The position numbers and the translations under genes were made by a program. The notes beneath the pieces are model-generated. The model was not told the DNA's origin, searched no databases, and saw only the letters and a program-made list of their open reading frames with translations. 64,000 bases of DNA, from assembly GCF_050749805.1 (NCBI RefSeq), contig NZ_CP192738.1, positions 2,294,001-2,358,000 on the forward strand, read 5' to 3'. Origin of the DNA: Hahella sp018986435. Its GTDB lineage: Bacteria > Pseudomonadota > Gammaproteobacteria > Pseudomonadales > Oleiphilaceae. Position 1 is the stretch's first letter; every line of letters starts with the position of its first letter. Below are positions 48,312 through 57,532 of the stretch, piece after piece.

Positions 48312-49710
48312 TGAAAACGAGTCTCCTTGCCGTGATAACACAGCTATTCGAATTCGAAACCTAAGCAAATGTTATCAAATCTATGATTCTCCACGAGATC
48401 GACTCAAACAGTTTGTCATTCCGAAGCTAAAACGTTTCAGTAACCAGCCGCCGGCTCGTTATTATCGCGACTTTTGGGCCCTCAGAGATGTTTCATTTGA
48501 AATTAAGAGAGGTGAGACTGTAGGGATTGTCGGGCGTAATGGCTCAGGCAAGTCCACGCTTCTGCAAGTAATTTGCGGAACACTGTCGCCGACAGAGGGA
48601 ACAGTTGAGATAAATGGCCGTATTGCTGCGCTCCTGGAATTAGGGGCGGGATTTAATCCGGAGTTTACAGGGCGGGAAAACGTTTATCTCAACGCAGCGG
48701 TTCTAGGGCTGAGTCAACGCGAAGTCGATGAGCGATTTGATGATATAGCCGCATTTGCCGATATCGGGCAGTTTATAGATCAGCCAGTTAAGACATATTC
48801 CAGTGGTATGGTTGTCCGGCTTGCATTTGCTGTCGCAATTAATGTCGACCCGGAAATCTTGGTTATTGACGAAGCGTTGTCTGTTGGCGATGAACTCTTC
48901 CAACGAAAATGCTTTTCGCGAATTGAAGCTATCCGCGACAGCGGCGCCACAATTTTATTTGTTTCCCACTCAGGGAGTACAGTTGTGGAGCTGTGCGACA
49001 GAGCCATACTTATGGATTCTGGTGAGAGACTTGCGGTTGGCAAACCTAAGCAAATTATAGGGAGCTATCAGAAACTGCTTTATGCTCCCGTAGATAAACG
49101 AGAGAGTATTCGCAGCCAGTTGCTCCAGGCTAGTGAGGTTATGCCTGAACGAGTGAGCGAGGTTGATAGTCTACCTACGGGTACTAATAAGGAGCAAGAC
49201 GAGGGGGGGCAGCATCTCCAGGAAAACTTTGATCCACATTTGAAGCCTGTTAGTACAATTGAATATGAGTCACGTGGCGCTACGATTGAATCAATCCAGA
49301 TCTTGACCCTTACTGGGGAGCCCGTAAATGGACTTGTTCGCGGTAAGAAGTATAGATATTGCTATAACGTGAAATTTGATGTCGCCGCTACAAATGTTCG
49401 TTTTGGTATGTTGCTTAAAACAATCTCAGGGCTAGAGCTTGGAGGATCAATTTCGGCGCCATCTCTTGCTGAGTCTGTTCCGTTTATCCCACAAGGAAAA
49501 GTTGTATCTGTTGAGTTTACCTTTCATTGCTACTTAAACCCGGGCGTTTACTTCATGAATGCTGGAGTGTTAGCGGTTTGTGGTCAAGAGGAAACTTTTT
49601 TGCATAGAAAAATAGATGCAATTGCATTTCGTGTATTGCCGGAAACCTCCAGCACTGCAACCGAAATCGTTGATTTTTGCTGCACTCCACTGGTAAGTAT
49701 TGATGAATGA
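48301..49710 (+). CDS. wzt: Polysaccharide ABC exporter ATPase with C-terminal glycan-binding domain (Wzt type)
   Basis: A 469-residue ATPase. Walker A is GRNGSGKST, the signature is YSSGMVVRLAFAVA, and Walker B is ILVIDEALSVGD. Residues about 320-469 are an extra C-terminal domain, as in Wzt proteins that recognise the non-reducing end of the O-polysaccharide, so the exporter is probably specific for this glycan. The start MSFSENES at 48301 overlaps the wzm end; a longer frame at 48265 is not preferred. Its end overlaps the start of the giant glycosyltransferase by eight bases. Confidence 0.9.
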   Translation: MSFSENESPCRDNTAIRIRNLSKCYQIYDSPRDRLKQFVIPKLKRFSNQPPARYYRDFWALRDVSFEIKRGETVGIVGRNGSGKSTLLQVICGTLSPTEGTVEINGRIAALLELGAGFNPEFTGRENVYLNAAVLGLSQREVDERFDDIAAFADIGQFIDQPVKTYSSGMVVRLAFAVAINVDPEILVIDEALSVGDELFQRKCFSRIEAIRDSGATILFVSHSGSTVVELCDRAILMDSGERLAVGKPKQIIGSYQKLLYAPVDKRESIRSQLLQASEVMPERVSEVDSLPTGTNKEQDEGGQHLQENFDPHLKPVSTIEYESRGATIESIQILTLTGEPVNGLVRGKKYRYCYNVKFDVAATNVRFGMLLKTISGLELGGSISAPSLAESVPFIPQGKVVSVEFTFHCYLNPGVYFMNAGVLAVCGQEETFLHRKIDAIAFRVLPETSSTATEIVDFCCTPLVSIDE

Positions 49711-52700
49711 ACTATTCAATAACCTACTCGTATCATGCCCGAATCAAGGAGGCCTTTTCCTAATCCATGAGGGCATTATTCATAAATTGGATAATTTTAG
49801 CGCGACGGGATTTGCGCTAACTAGTGAAAGGTTCGCTAGAGGCCTGCAGCCCTCGTCAGTGTTGATTCATAATCACAAGAAACCTGAATCAGAGCCCGAT
49901 GCTGTCATAGCTGACGACATACACGATGTGTTGATCGTGGACGACTTTATATACTTCGTAGGTACATCCGGTAACGAAATAATTAAGGTTGATGGTGACT
50001 CCATAGAAGTAGATAGATGGACCTTTGATGGCGATCTAGATTCGCTTCATATTAACTGCCTTGGGATTTGGGGTGGGCGCATTGTTTTCTCTGCATTTGG
50101 AGATTTTAAACAGCACCGCGAATATAAAGGGAAAACCAAAGATGCAGGTTATGTAAAGGACTTACTTAGTGGAAAGGAACTAATCAAAGGACTATCTCAG
50201 CCTCATAGCTTGACGCCTTTTGGTGAAAACCTATTGCTGGCGAACTCTGAGAAGAAGGAAGTAGCTGAATATAATAGCGCCGGGGAATTAGTTCGTTCAA
50301 AAGTTCTGGGGGGCTATACCCGTGGGGTATGTGTTACTGATGACAAGATATTTGTAGGCTTAAGCGCTTCCAGAAATCTCGAAGATCCTGGGGTCGGGAC
50401 CGCCACGATTGTCGCTCTTGATAGGATAACGTGGGAGGAGCTGGGGCGCGTAAGTCTGCTAGCCCCAGAAATATATGAGATACAACAGATAAGCAATAAA
50501 GACTTGCTGTGTAATGCGCTTGGGAGGGTGGCGTCATACTCATCTGCAACGCTTAGTCAGTCTATTCATGATAGCGAACAGCAAGTATTAACACTTGAAC
50601 AAAAGTTATCAGAGCTTGAGCAAAAGATATCAGAGCTTGGGCGAAAGATTAGCGAGCGAGATTTGGAGGCTTTGTCGTTTAAGCAGGAAATAGAAGAGCG
50701 TGACTCGGAGATAGGTCGCTTAAGCCAAGAGACAACGGCTAAACATGCTGAAATCGAGGCTCTCAGTCAGGCTATTATTGATCGAGATGAAAAGCTTGCT
50801 ACATTCAGCAACGCTGCTCATGAGCACAAACAAACTATTAGTAACCTACAGCATATCATTACTCAAGTTGAGCATAGGCTGTCTGTATTTGCCGAAAAAG
50901 ATAAGGGGATTGGAAAAGTGGTTTTGAGTAGACTGGAAAGCCGTAGTAAGTTGCTTTACTGGTATTGGAAGCTGTTACGGTCTCCTCTATTTGACTCTGA
51001 ATGGTACTTGAAGAATTATCCTGATGTAGAGCAGAAGGGCGTTAATCCTCTTAAACACTACTTGGCGATAGGCTGGAAAGAGAGTCGGCAGCCAGGACCT
51101 TATTTTGACAGCAAGTATTACCGAGCTCGCTATCCGGATATTGCTGGCTTAGACATGCCACCTCTAGTTCATTATTGGTTGCATGGATGTTCCGAAGGGC
51201 GTCACCCCAACTCTTTGTTTGATATGGACTGGAACCGACCTGAGGAGAATATATTACTCTCCTCGGATGAAAAGGCGGATATTCTGGATGGGCAGGCGAG
51301 CACTACTAACTCACTTCTAATAAGTGTAATTATTCCAACTTATAACAGAGGTAAGCTCCTGCCCGAAATTATTGCTGCATGGCGCAAAGTAAATGCAGTG
51401 ACACTGTTCCCATATGAAATTATTTTCTCTGACGATGGCTCATCTGATGGCTCAGTCGAATTTCTCGAGACGGTGAGCGGCTTGCCGCTAAAAGTGCTGC
51501 GTAATGCTCATGGAGGGGCCTCAAGTGCGAGAAATGCCGCAATTAGAGCCGCTTCAGGAGATAAATTGCTTATCATCGGAGATGATATCTTCCCTGATCC
51601 TCAAATTCTTAATATTCACGCTGAAATATGTGAGCAGCTTGGACCAAAGGTCGCCACACTGGGCGTCGTTGATTGGCATCAAGACCTAGATGTTAATCAT
51701 CTGATGCATCACATTACAGAAATTGGAAATGAACAGTTCAGTTATAATCGCCTTAAAGATAACGACTTTACTGATTTTAGACACTTTTATACCTGTAATA
51801 TTTGTGTTGATAGACGTTTTCTTCTTGAAGAAGATGTGATTTTTGATGAGCGATTTGACGAGTATGGTTTTGAAGACATCGAGTTGGGTTATCGGTTGGC
51901 GAAACGTGGACTCAAGTTATTTTACACCACTCGAGCGAAAGGCGATCATTATCACCCTTATGTGACATCGAAGTTCTGTAAACGCCAAATTTCAGCAGGG
52001 AAAATGGCGGTGGTATTTACAAGAATGCATTCGGGTATTGATACGCTACTGGGGGTTGCATCACTTGAGAAAAAGGCGCGTAAAAATCGCACATCGCAAT
52101 ACTCTCAAGAGACGTGGCAACAGAGATTGGATGCGCTTGTCAGTAGATGTGAGTATTACGAAGAGCTTATTGCAGCCACTCCTGATGATATTTCTATGGG
52201 TATTCGGAAATGCTTGAGCACTTTGTATGTGCATTTATTCCGGGCGATGTACGAATATGGGGTTATTCAAAAGCTGGGCGACTACCCTAATTCTTTGGCG
52301 ATTGCCATGGAGGCGCACTTCCCGGGTGTTGGCTCAGATTATTGGGATAAGCTTGAGAAGAATGCAAAAGTGCCAGATAGCTTGTCTTCGGCCGAGCTTT
52401 ACAATCTGTGTGAGGCGCTTAATACAAGAAGCGAAAGAGATCTCCACTATGGTTCAAAGCAGCGCCGGTTGTTTGATGAATTAATGCAGGCCCAGCTGCT
52501 GTTAGAGTCGCAAGTGACCTTGGTTAGTAAAATGGAGAGAGTCAGGCAATTGGCGTCTCGGGCGGTTTATCATCTTTTGAATAACCCAAAATATTTAGTC
52601 CATCGTACAAGGCAGCTAATCAGCGAAAATAAGATGGGCGATAAAACAAATGTCGTTAGTACTGATGTCACTCCTGTCATTAAGGCTATTCCTGCTCTTG

Positions 52701-54412
52701 TCGTTGACTCGAAACACCCGGAAACAAAGAGTTTAGTGGCGACTTTCCGGCGCACCTTTGGCGACGCTGCAAAAGTGTATGAGTTGCTGCAGGATGGAAT
52801 GCTATCTCTTATCGAGGACAGTGGCGCTAGCAGTAATCCTATTGTTCCCTCGGCTGCGGATGCTACAGCATTCTTTTGGCCGACATCTTCATCTTTCACT
52901 TTCTGTCCCGATCATTTGTACTCTGCTTATGTGGCGCTTATAGAAAATAGCTTGGATCTATCTATAATTTCTAACTCTCTTACGTTAGAAGGTAGCATCT
53001 GTATTGGGAATCTGCGGGATCATATGATCTTCTCACGTGATATCGCTCATGCTGCTTTTGAAGGCAACCTTAATCAGGTTCCGCTGCGCGGGAAAATACT
53101 TCGATTATTACCGGCAAAGGGCAATGCTGTTGAAGTACGTATAAATGAAGTGCTTGATACTAGCAGTATTGAAGTGGATGCAGATGGTTTCTTTTCCAGT
53201 CAGGCGGAACCTTCTCAAGGCTTGATTCGGTACGAGTCTCAGTACTTGTCGTCACGTATAAATACAAAGCCAGTAGTCTTTGTATTCCCCATTTTTTTAG
53301 CGGTAGGTGGCGTAGAGCGTAATACCGTTGAGATTATGAGGAAGTTGAACCATCAATTTGACTTTATTGTGATAACGATGGAAAGGTTACGTCCAGAGCA
53401 AGGCAGTTTGGCCGCTCAGGCTATGGATGTCGCTGCTCAGGTGATTGAGATGGCTGAGGTTGTGCGTCATGCAGACTATTTGCGGGTCTTGACTCGATTA
53501 AAGTCGAGTTTGAAGCCTGAGTTGGTTTGGGTCTGCAATGGCTCACCTTGGTTTTGTGATAATGCCTCTTCTATTCGACGCATATTTCGCGATGTGCCAA
53601 TCATCGATCAGGAAGTATATGATGTTGAGCAAGGGTGGATTAACCGTTACGGTGAGCCAGGCATCAGATCTTTTGACCACTTTATTGCTGTTAATAAGAA
53701 AATAGAGCGGCGCTTCCGTGAAGATTTTGGAGTCGACCCAAGGCAGACGCACTTAATTTATTCTGCTGTTGATACTTTACGTATTCAGCAGTTTAAACAG
53801 TCGCAACCTGATAAGGCTGAGTTGAGGAAGAAGTTTGGACTTCCTCAAGGGAAGAGAATATTTACGTTTGTAGCACGGCTTACGCAACAGAAAAGGCCTC
53901 TTGAGTTCTTAAAACTGGCAAAACTACGTGGTGGCAACCAGGACGAGTATTTTGTGTTGGTCGGTGATGGTGAGCTTGCTGATGAGGCAAATGCATTCAT
54001 TGAAAAAAATGAACTGAAAAATGTAAAACGAATACCGTATGTCGAAAATACGCTTGAACTTCATGCTGTGACTGACGGAATTATATTTACCTCAGCGTAT
54101 GAGGGGTTGCCAATAGCGATGATTGAGGCATTGGCAATGGGAGTTCCTGCATTTGCAACAGATGTAGGCGACATTGCAGATGTAGTGAGTGAATACTATG
54201 GCGGCGGCGTGATTTCAGTAAATTTGTCAGATATCAATATAAACTCTGAATTTGAAGATTGGCTCAAAAACCATCAGGAATATCAGGTGGAATTGAAGGC
54301 TCGAGAACAGGATATACTTGATCGTTTTTCCAGCTCGAATATAGCAAAGCAGTATGTTGAATGCTGGGATGGGGCGATTAGACAATACAAGAAAAAAGGT
54401 GTAACAGTATGA
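49703..54412 (+). CDS. Multi-domain glycosyltransferase (propeller-like, coiled coil, GT2 and GT4)
   Basis: A 1569-residue chimeric protein. Residues about 1-285 look like a beta-propeller (repeats such as IVFSAFGDF, LLLANSEKKEVAEYNSAGELV). About 285-400 is a long coiled coil (SELEQKISELGRKISERD). About 428-507 holds two copies of a WYLKNYPDV...HYLAIGWKESRQPG motif seen in other large glycosyltransferases. About 538-790 is a GT2 domain (SVIIPTYNRG, FSDDGSSDGS, IIGDDIFPDP, FEDIELGYRLAKRG). About 1190-1569 is a GT4 domain with YEGLPIAMIEALAMGVP. It probably builds part of the exported polysaccharide. The ATG at 49703 follows a TTG in frame; it overlaps wzt. Confidence 0.85.
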   Translation: MNELFNNLLVSCPNQGGLFLIHEGIIHKLDNFSATGFALTSERFARGLQPSSVLIHNHKKPESEPDAVIADDIHDVLIVDDFIYFVGTSGNEIIKVDGDSIEVDRWTFDGDLDSLHINCLGIWGGRIVFSAFGDFKQHREYKGKTKDAGYVKDLLSGKELIKGLSQPHSLTPFGENLLLANSEKKEVAEYNSAGELVRSKVLGGYTRGVCVTDDKIFVGLSASRNLEDPGVGTATIVALDRITWEELGRVSLLAPEIYEIQQISNKDLLCNALGRVASYSSATLSQSIHDSEQQVLTLEQKLSELEQKISELGRKISERDLEALSFKQEIEERDSEIGRLSQETTAKHAEIEALSQAIIDRDEKLATFSNAAHEHKQTISNLQHIITQVEHRLSVFAEKDKGIGKVVLSRLESRSKLLYWYWKLLRSPLFDSEWYLKNYPDVEQKGVNPLKHYLAIGWKESRQPGPYFDSKYYRARYPDIAGLDMPPLVHYWLHGCSEGRHPNSLFDMDWNRPEENILLSSDEKADILDGQASTTNSLLISVIIPTYNRGKLLPEIIAAWRKVNAVTLFPYEIIFSDDGSSDGSVEFLETVSGLPLKVLRNAHGGASSARNAAIRAASGDKLLIIGDDIFPDPQILNIHAEICEQLGPKVATLGVVDWHQDLDVNHLMHHITEIGNEQFSYNRLKDNDFTDFRHFYTCNICVDRRFLLEEDVIFDERFDEYGFEDIELGYRLAKRGLKLFYTTRAKGDHYHPYVTSKFCKRQISAGKMAVVFTRMHSGIDTLLGVASLEKKARKNRTSQYSQETWQQRLDALVSRCEYYEELIAATPDDISMGIRKCLSTLYVHLFRAMYEYGVIQKLGDYPNSLAIAMEAHFPGVGSDYWDKLEKNAKVPDSLSSAELYNLCEALNTRSERDLHYGSKQRRLFDELMQAQLLLESQVTLVSKMERVRQLASRAVYHLLNNPKYLVHRTRQLISENKMGDKTNVVSTDVTPVIKAIPALVVDSKHPETKSLVATFRRTFGDAAKVYELLQDGMLSLIEDSGASSNPIVPSAADATAFFWPTSSSFTFCPDHLYSAYVALIENSLDLSIISNSLTLEGSICIGNLRDHMIFSRDIAHAAFEGNLNQVPLRGKILRLLPAKGNAVEVRINEVLDTSSIEVDADGFFSSQAEPSQGLIRYESQYLSSRINTKPVVFVFPIFLAVGGVERNTVEIMRKLNHQFDFIVITMERLRPEQGSLAAQAMDVAAQVIEMAEVVRHADYLRVLTRLKSSLKPELVWVCNGSPWFCDNASSIRRIFRDVPIIDQEVYDVEQGWINRYGEPGIRSFDHFIAVNKKIERRFREDFGVDPRQTHLIYSAVDTLRIQQFKQSQPDKAELRKKFGLPQGKRIFTFVARLTQQKRPLEFLKLAKLRGGNQDEYFVLVGDGELADEANAFIEKNELKNVKRIPYVENTLELHAVTDGIIFTSAYEGLPIAMIEALAMGVPAFATDVGDIADVVSEYYGGGVISVNLSDININSEFEDWLKNHQEYQVELKAREQDILDRFSSSNIAKQYVECWDGAIRQYKKKGVTV

Positions 54413-55365
54413 ATACGCCAAAGGCCTCCCGCGTTTTGATACTCGGAGGTATGGGATTTATTGGCCAGCATTTAACTCTGGCTTGTCGCTCTGCTGGAAT
54501 GATTGTCAGAGTTGCAGATATGTTTCTGCCTGCTCCAGAAGTGAGGCAAGACGGAGTTGAATACATAGATGGAGACTATAAGGACTCTGAATTTCTTCAG
54601 GGCATACTTGAGGAGGTCGACTCTGTTGTACATCTTGTTCACGATACAATGATCCTCAACCAAGAGTGTAACATGGATGTTGAGTTTGAACGTAATGTCA
54701 GGCCTGCAATGCATCTTATGGATATGTGTTGCGCGAAGAAAATTAAGAAATTCTTGTTTGTATCTTCTGGCGGTACTGTATACGGACATCGGCTGAACCA
54801 TCAGCCTATTGTTGAGAGTTCAACTACAAAACCGATTTCCTTATACGGAACATCAAAGCTAATTATAGAGAACATTGGATTTCTCTATAATATCCAGAAA
54901 AATTTACCCTTTATTGTTGCGCGTCCCGGCAATGCGTATGGGCCAGGACAGAAGCCGTTTCGTGGCCAGGGCTTTGTTGCAACTGCATTTGCCTCTGCGC
55001 TGCAGGGCGAAGTATTGAATATTTTCGGTGACGGATCGGTTGTTCGAGACTATATACATGTCCGCGATCTAGCTGATGCATTGGTTGCCATACTCCGGTT
55101 TGGTAAACTCGGTGAAGCATACAATGTTGGAACATCAAAGGGTGTCGCACTGCACACTTTGTTAAATGAATACATAACTCCAATATTAGAAGACGATGGT
55201 TATAGTTTGCAGTGTCAATACACTCCTCCTCGAGGGGTGGATGTGCCATATAACGTATTATCTAATGATAAGTTACGTCGAGACACGAGCTTCGCTCCAA
55301 GTATTGAACTTCATGATGGTTTGCGCGAAACTTTAATGTGGTTAAAGAATTTTAATTTAGTGTGA
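54409..55365 (+). CDS. NAD-dependent sugar epimerase/dehydratase
   Basis: A 318-residue short-chain dehydrogenase-type enzyme. The nucleotide-binding loop is GGMGFIG at about residues 13-19, the catalytic tyrosine and lysine are in YGTSK near residue 145, and the serine motif is FVSSGGTVYG near 120. It belongs with UDP-glucose 4-epimerase-like enzymes and likely makes a sugar nucleotide for this polysaccharide. It overlaps the glycosyltransferase stop by four bases (ATGA). Confidence 0.88.
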   Translation: MNTPKASRVLILGGMGFIGQHLTLACRSAGMIVRVADMFLPAPEVRQDGVEYIDGDYKDSEFLQGILEEVDSVVHLVHDTMILNQECNMDVEFERNVRPAMHLMDMCCAKKIKKFLFVSSGGTVYGHRLNHQPIVESSTTKPISLYGTSKLIIENIGFLYNIQKNLPFIVARPGNAYGPGQKPFRGQGFVATAFASALQGEVLNIFGDGSVVRDYIHVRDLADALVAILRFGKLGEAYNVGTSKGVALHTLLNEYITPILEDDGYSLQCQYTPPRGVDVPYNVLSNDKLRRDTSFAPSIELHDGLRETLMWLKNFNLV

Positions 55366-55378
55366 GAATGCAATAGCT

Positions 55379-56323
55379 ATGAGTCTTGTATCGGTTGTTA
55401 TACCCAGCTATAACCATGCCCATTATATTAGGGAGGCGGTGGAAAGCGTTCTCTCTCAGTCTTATGCCAACTTGGAGCTGATTGTCATTGATGATGGTTC
55501 CAGCGACGCGTCACTCGACTACCTGCGTAGCGTAAATGACCCTCGATATACATTAATAGAGCAGGAAAATGCGGGCGCTCATAATGCTATTAACAAAGGA
55601 TTGTCTTTGGCAAAAGGCGACTATCTTGCAATTCTAAACTCTGATGACATCTTTCATAAGGAAAGGCTTTCTGAGTGTGTGGCAAGGCTGCAGCAAGGTG
55701 TTGATTTAGTCGCAACATGGATTGAGATAATAGACAACAAAAGTAAGGTGCTTGGTGTTAAAGAAGGGTGGCGGAATATGCTGCCTTGGTCTATTAAGAA
55801 GCCGGACGCAAGGCTTATTGGCGCGGATGACTTTAAGTTAAACTTGTTGTTTTCTAACTTTGTGTCTACAACAAGTAATGTGGTTTTTTCCCGCAAAGTA
55901 TATGAGACAGTCGGTGGTATGCGTAATCTAAGATTCGCACATGACTGGGATTTTTTATTAAGAGTCGCTCTGAAGTTCCGGTGTGAGCTACTGGAAAAGC
56001 CTCTTTTGAAGTACAGGATTCACTCTACAAACACTATTTCATCAAATCGTGCTTGGATGCTGTTTGAAATTTGTTGGATCTTTGCTGTTCATCTAAAGGA
56101 CTTTTCAGGTGAGTTACTATTGCAGTCTACTGATTTGGACCGATTCTCCCATGGTATTGATCTGATGGCTAACTCAATTAATTTTCAGGGTAATGATAAG
56201 GTTTTTTGGATGCTTATGCAGTACATGGCGGCGCATCAGAAAACAGAAAATTTTTCACCGGAAGAAGTGCTGTTGGATCGTGAGGAATTAAGGGCTGAGT
56301 TTATTCGCTATATAAATGTATAG
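55379..56323 (+). CDS. GT2 family glycosyltransferase
   Basis: A 314-residue GT2 enzyme, probably cytoplasmic. VSVVIPSYNHAHYIREAVESV starts the nucleotide-sugar-binding fold; the first acidic motif is VIDDGSSDAS near residue 40; the DxD-like motif is LNSDDIF near 88; and AHDWDFLLRVALKF near 185 holds the catalytic-base region. No specific sugar can be named. It follows the epimerase by 13 bases and precedes another GT2 gene. Confidence 0.88.
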   Translation: MSLVSVVIPSYNHAHYIREAVESVLSQSYANLELIVIDDGSSDASLDYLRSVNDPRYTLIEQENAGAHNAINKGLSLAKGDYLAILNSDDIFHKERLSECVARLQQGVDLVATWIEIIDNKSKVLGVKEGWRNMLPWSIKKPDARLIGADDFKLNLLFSNFVSTTSNVVFSRKVYETVGGMRNLRFAHDWDFLLRVALKFRCELLEKPLLKYRIHSTNTISSNRAWMLFEICWIFAVHLKDFSGELLLQSTDLDRFSHGIDLMANSINFQGNDKVFWMLMQYMAAHQKTENFSPEEVLLDREELRAEFIRYINV

Positions 56324-56358
56324 GGCGCTTTGTTTACTAATGGATATACAAAATATTG

Positions 56359-57354
56359 ATGACTGTTACGACCATCATTGTTAATTACAATAGCGGAACC
56401 TTACTTTATGAATGTCTTAAACACCTGGAATCGCAGACAGTTCGTTCAGACAAAATAATTGTAGTCGATAATGGTAGCGTAGATGGTTCTCAAAATATTG
56501 CAGAGGCATTTTCTAGTGTCGATGTGCTCCTGTTGGACGAAAACCTCGGCTTTGCAGGCGGTAACAATTTAGCGCTATCAGGTGTTGATACAGAGTTTGT
56601 TGCATTGCTGAACCCTGATGCTTTCCCTGAACCCGATTGGCTGGAGAGTCTGCTAGTTGCTGCGAGTGAAAATCCTGATGTAGGTGCATTTGGATCGCGC
56701 CAGCTTTGTAGTGACGCCAACTTGATACTGGATGGAGTTGGTGATTGTTACCATATCAGTGGATTGGTTTGGCGGGATCGACATGGCGCGAAGCAGCAAC
56801 CCAATGATCTGGCAACCAGAGAAATTTTTTCACCATGCGCCGCCGCAGCATTGTATCGAAGGAAAGCTTTGCATGAGATAGGTGGGTTTGATGAAGATTA
56901 TTTCTGCTATGTTGAAGACGTAGATTTGGGGTTTCGTCTGCGCTTGGCCGGTTATAAGTCAATATATGTGCCAAGTGCGGTGGTTTATCATGTTGGATCT
57001 GCAACTACAGGTGGGCAACGAAGCGATTTCTCTGTTTATCATGGTCACAGAAACTTAGTGTGGACCTTTATAAAAGACATGCCATCTTATTTATTTTGGC
57101 TGCTTTTGCCTCTGCATATTTTGATGAACTTGGCGACGGTTTTGTTGTTTGCATTAAGAGGTCAAGGAAGAATTATTCTTAGGGCTAAGTGGGACGCAAT
57201 AAAAGGGATACCTGTAGCCTTTGGGAAACGAAGGGCAACCCAGTCCAGTCGAGTTGCTAAGGTGGCTGATGTTTGGAGGTCTCTCGATAAGCGCTTACCT
57301 ATATTAAGTAAGCTCTTCTTCGCTAAGTGTAAAAAGAGAACGATGGCTAAATAA
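56359..57354 (+). CDS. GT2 family glycosyltransferase (rhamnosyltransferase-like)
   Basis: A 331-residue GT2 enzyme of the WbbL/RfbF-like type: TVTTIIVNYNSGTLLYECLKHL at the start, VVDNGSVDGSQ near residue 35, NPDAFPEPDWLESL near 86, and YFCYVEDVDLGFRLRLAGY near 180-198. A hydrophobic stretch near the C-terminus (SYLFWLLLPLHILMNLATVLLF, about 238-259) could peripherally anchor it. The family often transfers rhamnose, but that is not proven here. Last gene of the island. Confidence 0.87.
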   Translation: MTVTTIIVNYNSGTLLYECLKHLESQTVRSDKIIVVDNGSVDGSQNIAEAFSSVDVLLLDENLGFAGGNNLALSGVDTEFVALLNPDAFPEPDWLESLLVAASENPDVGAFGSRQLCSDANLILDGVGDCYHISGLVWRDRHGAKQQPNDLATREIFSPCAAAALYRRKALHEIGGFDEDYFCYVEDVDLGFRLRLAGYKSIYVPSAVVYHVGSATTGGQRSDFSVYHGHRNLVWTFIKDMPSYLFWLLLPLHILMNLATVLLFALRGQGRIILRAKWDAIKGIPVAFGKRRATQSSRVAKVADVWRSLDKRLPILSKLFFAKCKKRTMAK

Positions 57355-57382
57355 GAGAGAGCCCCGAAGCATTAACTAAGGT

Positions 57383-57399
57383 ATCTTTTTAAGATTTTT
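57383..57399 (+). terminator. Weak hairpin after the polysaccharide island
   Basis: ATCTT (57383-57387) pairs with AAGAT (57391-57395), followed by TTTT. The stem is only five bases and AT-rich, so it would be a weak terminator. The remaining bases to the cmoB stop hold no gene. Confidence 0.3.
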
Positions 57400-57532
57400 G
57401 CAATCCACTTCGACATTTAAAAATAGGCCTAACTATAGTTCTCGCTATAGGCCTGTATGTCAAATGACTGCATCCAAGGCGGATACTCAATGGTCTACTG
57501 CAGTAACCGCCAAGGGCGTTATTTTCAAAATT

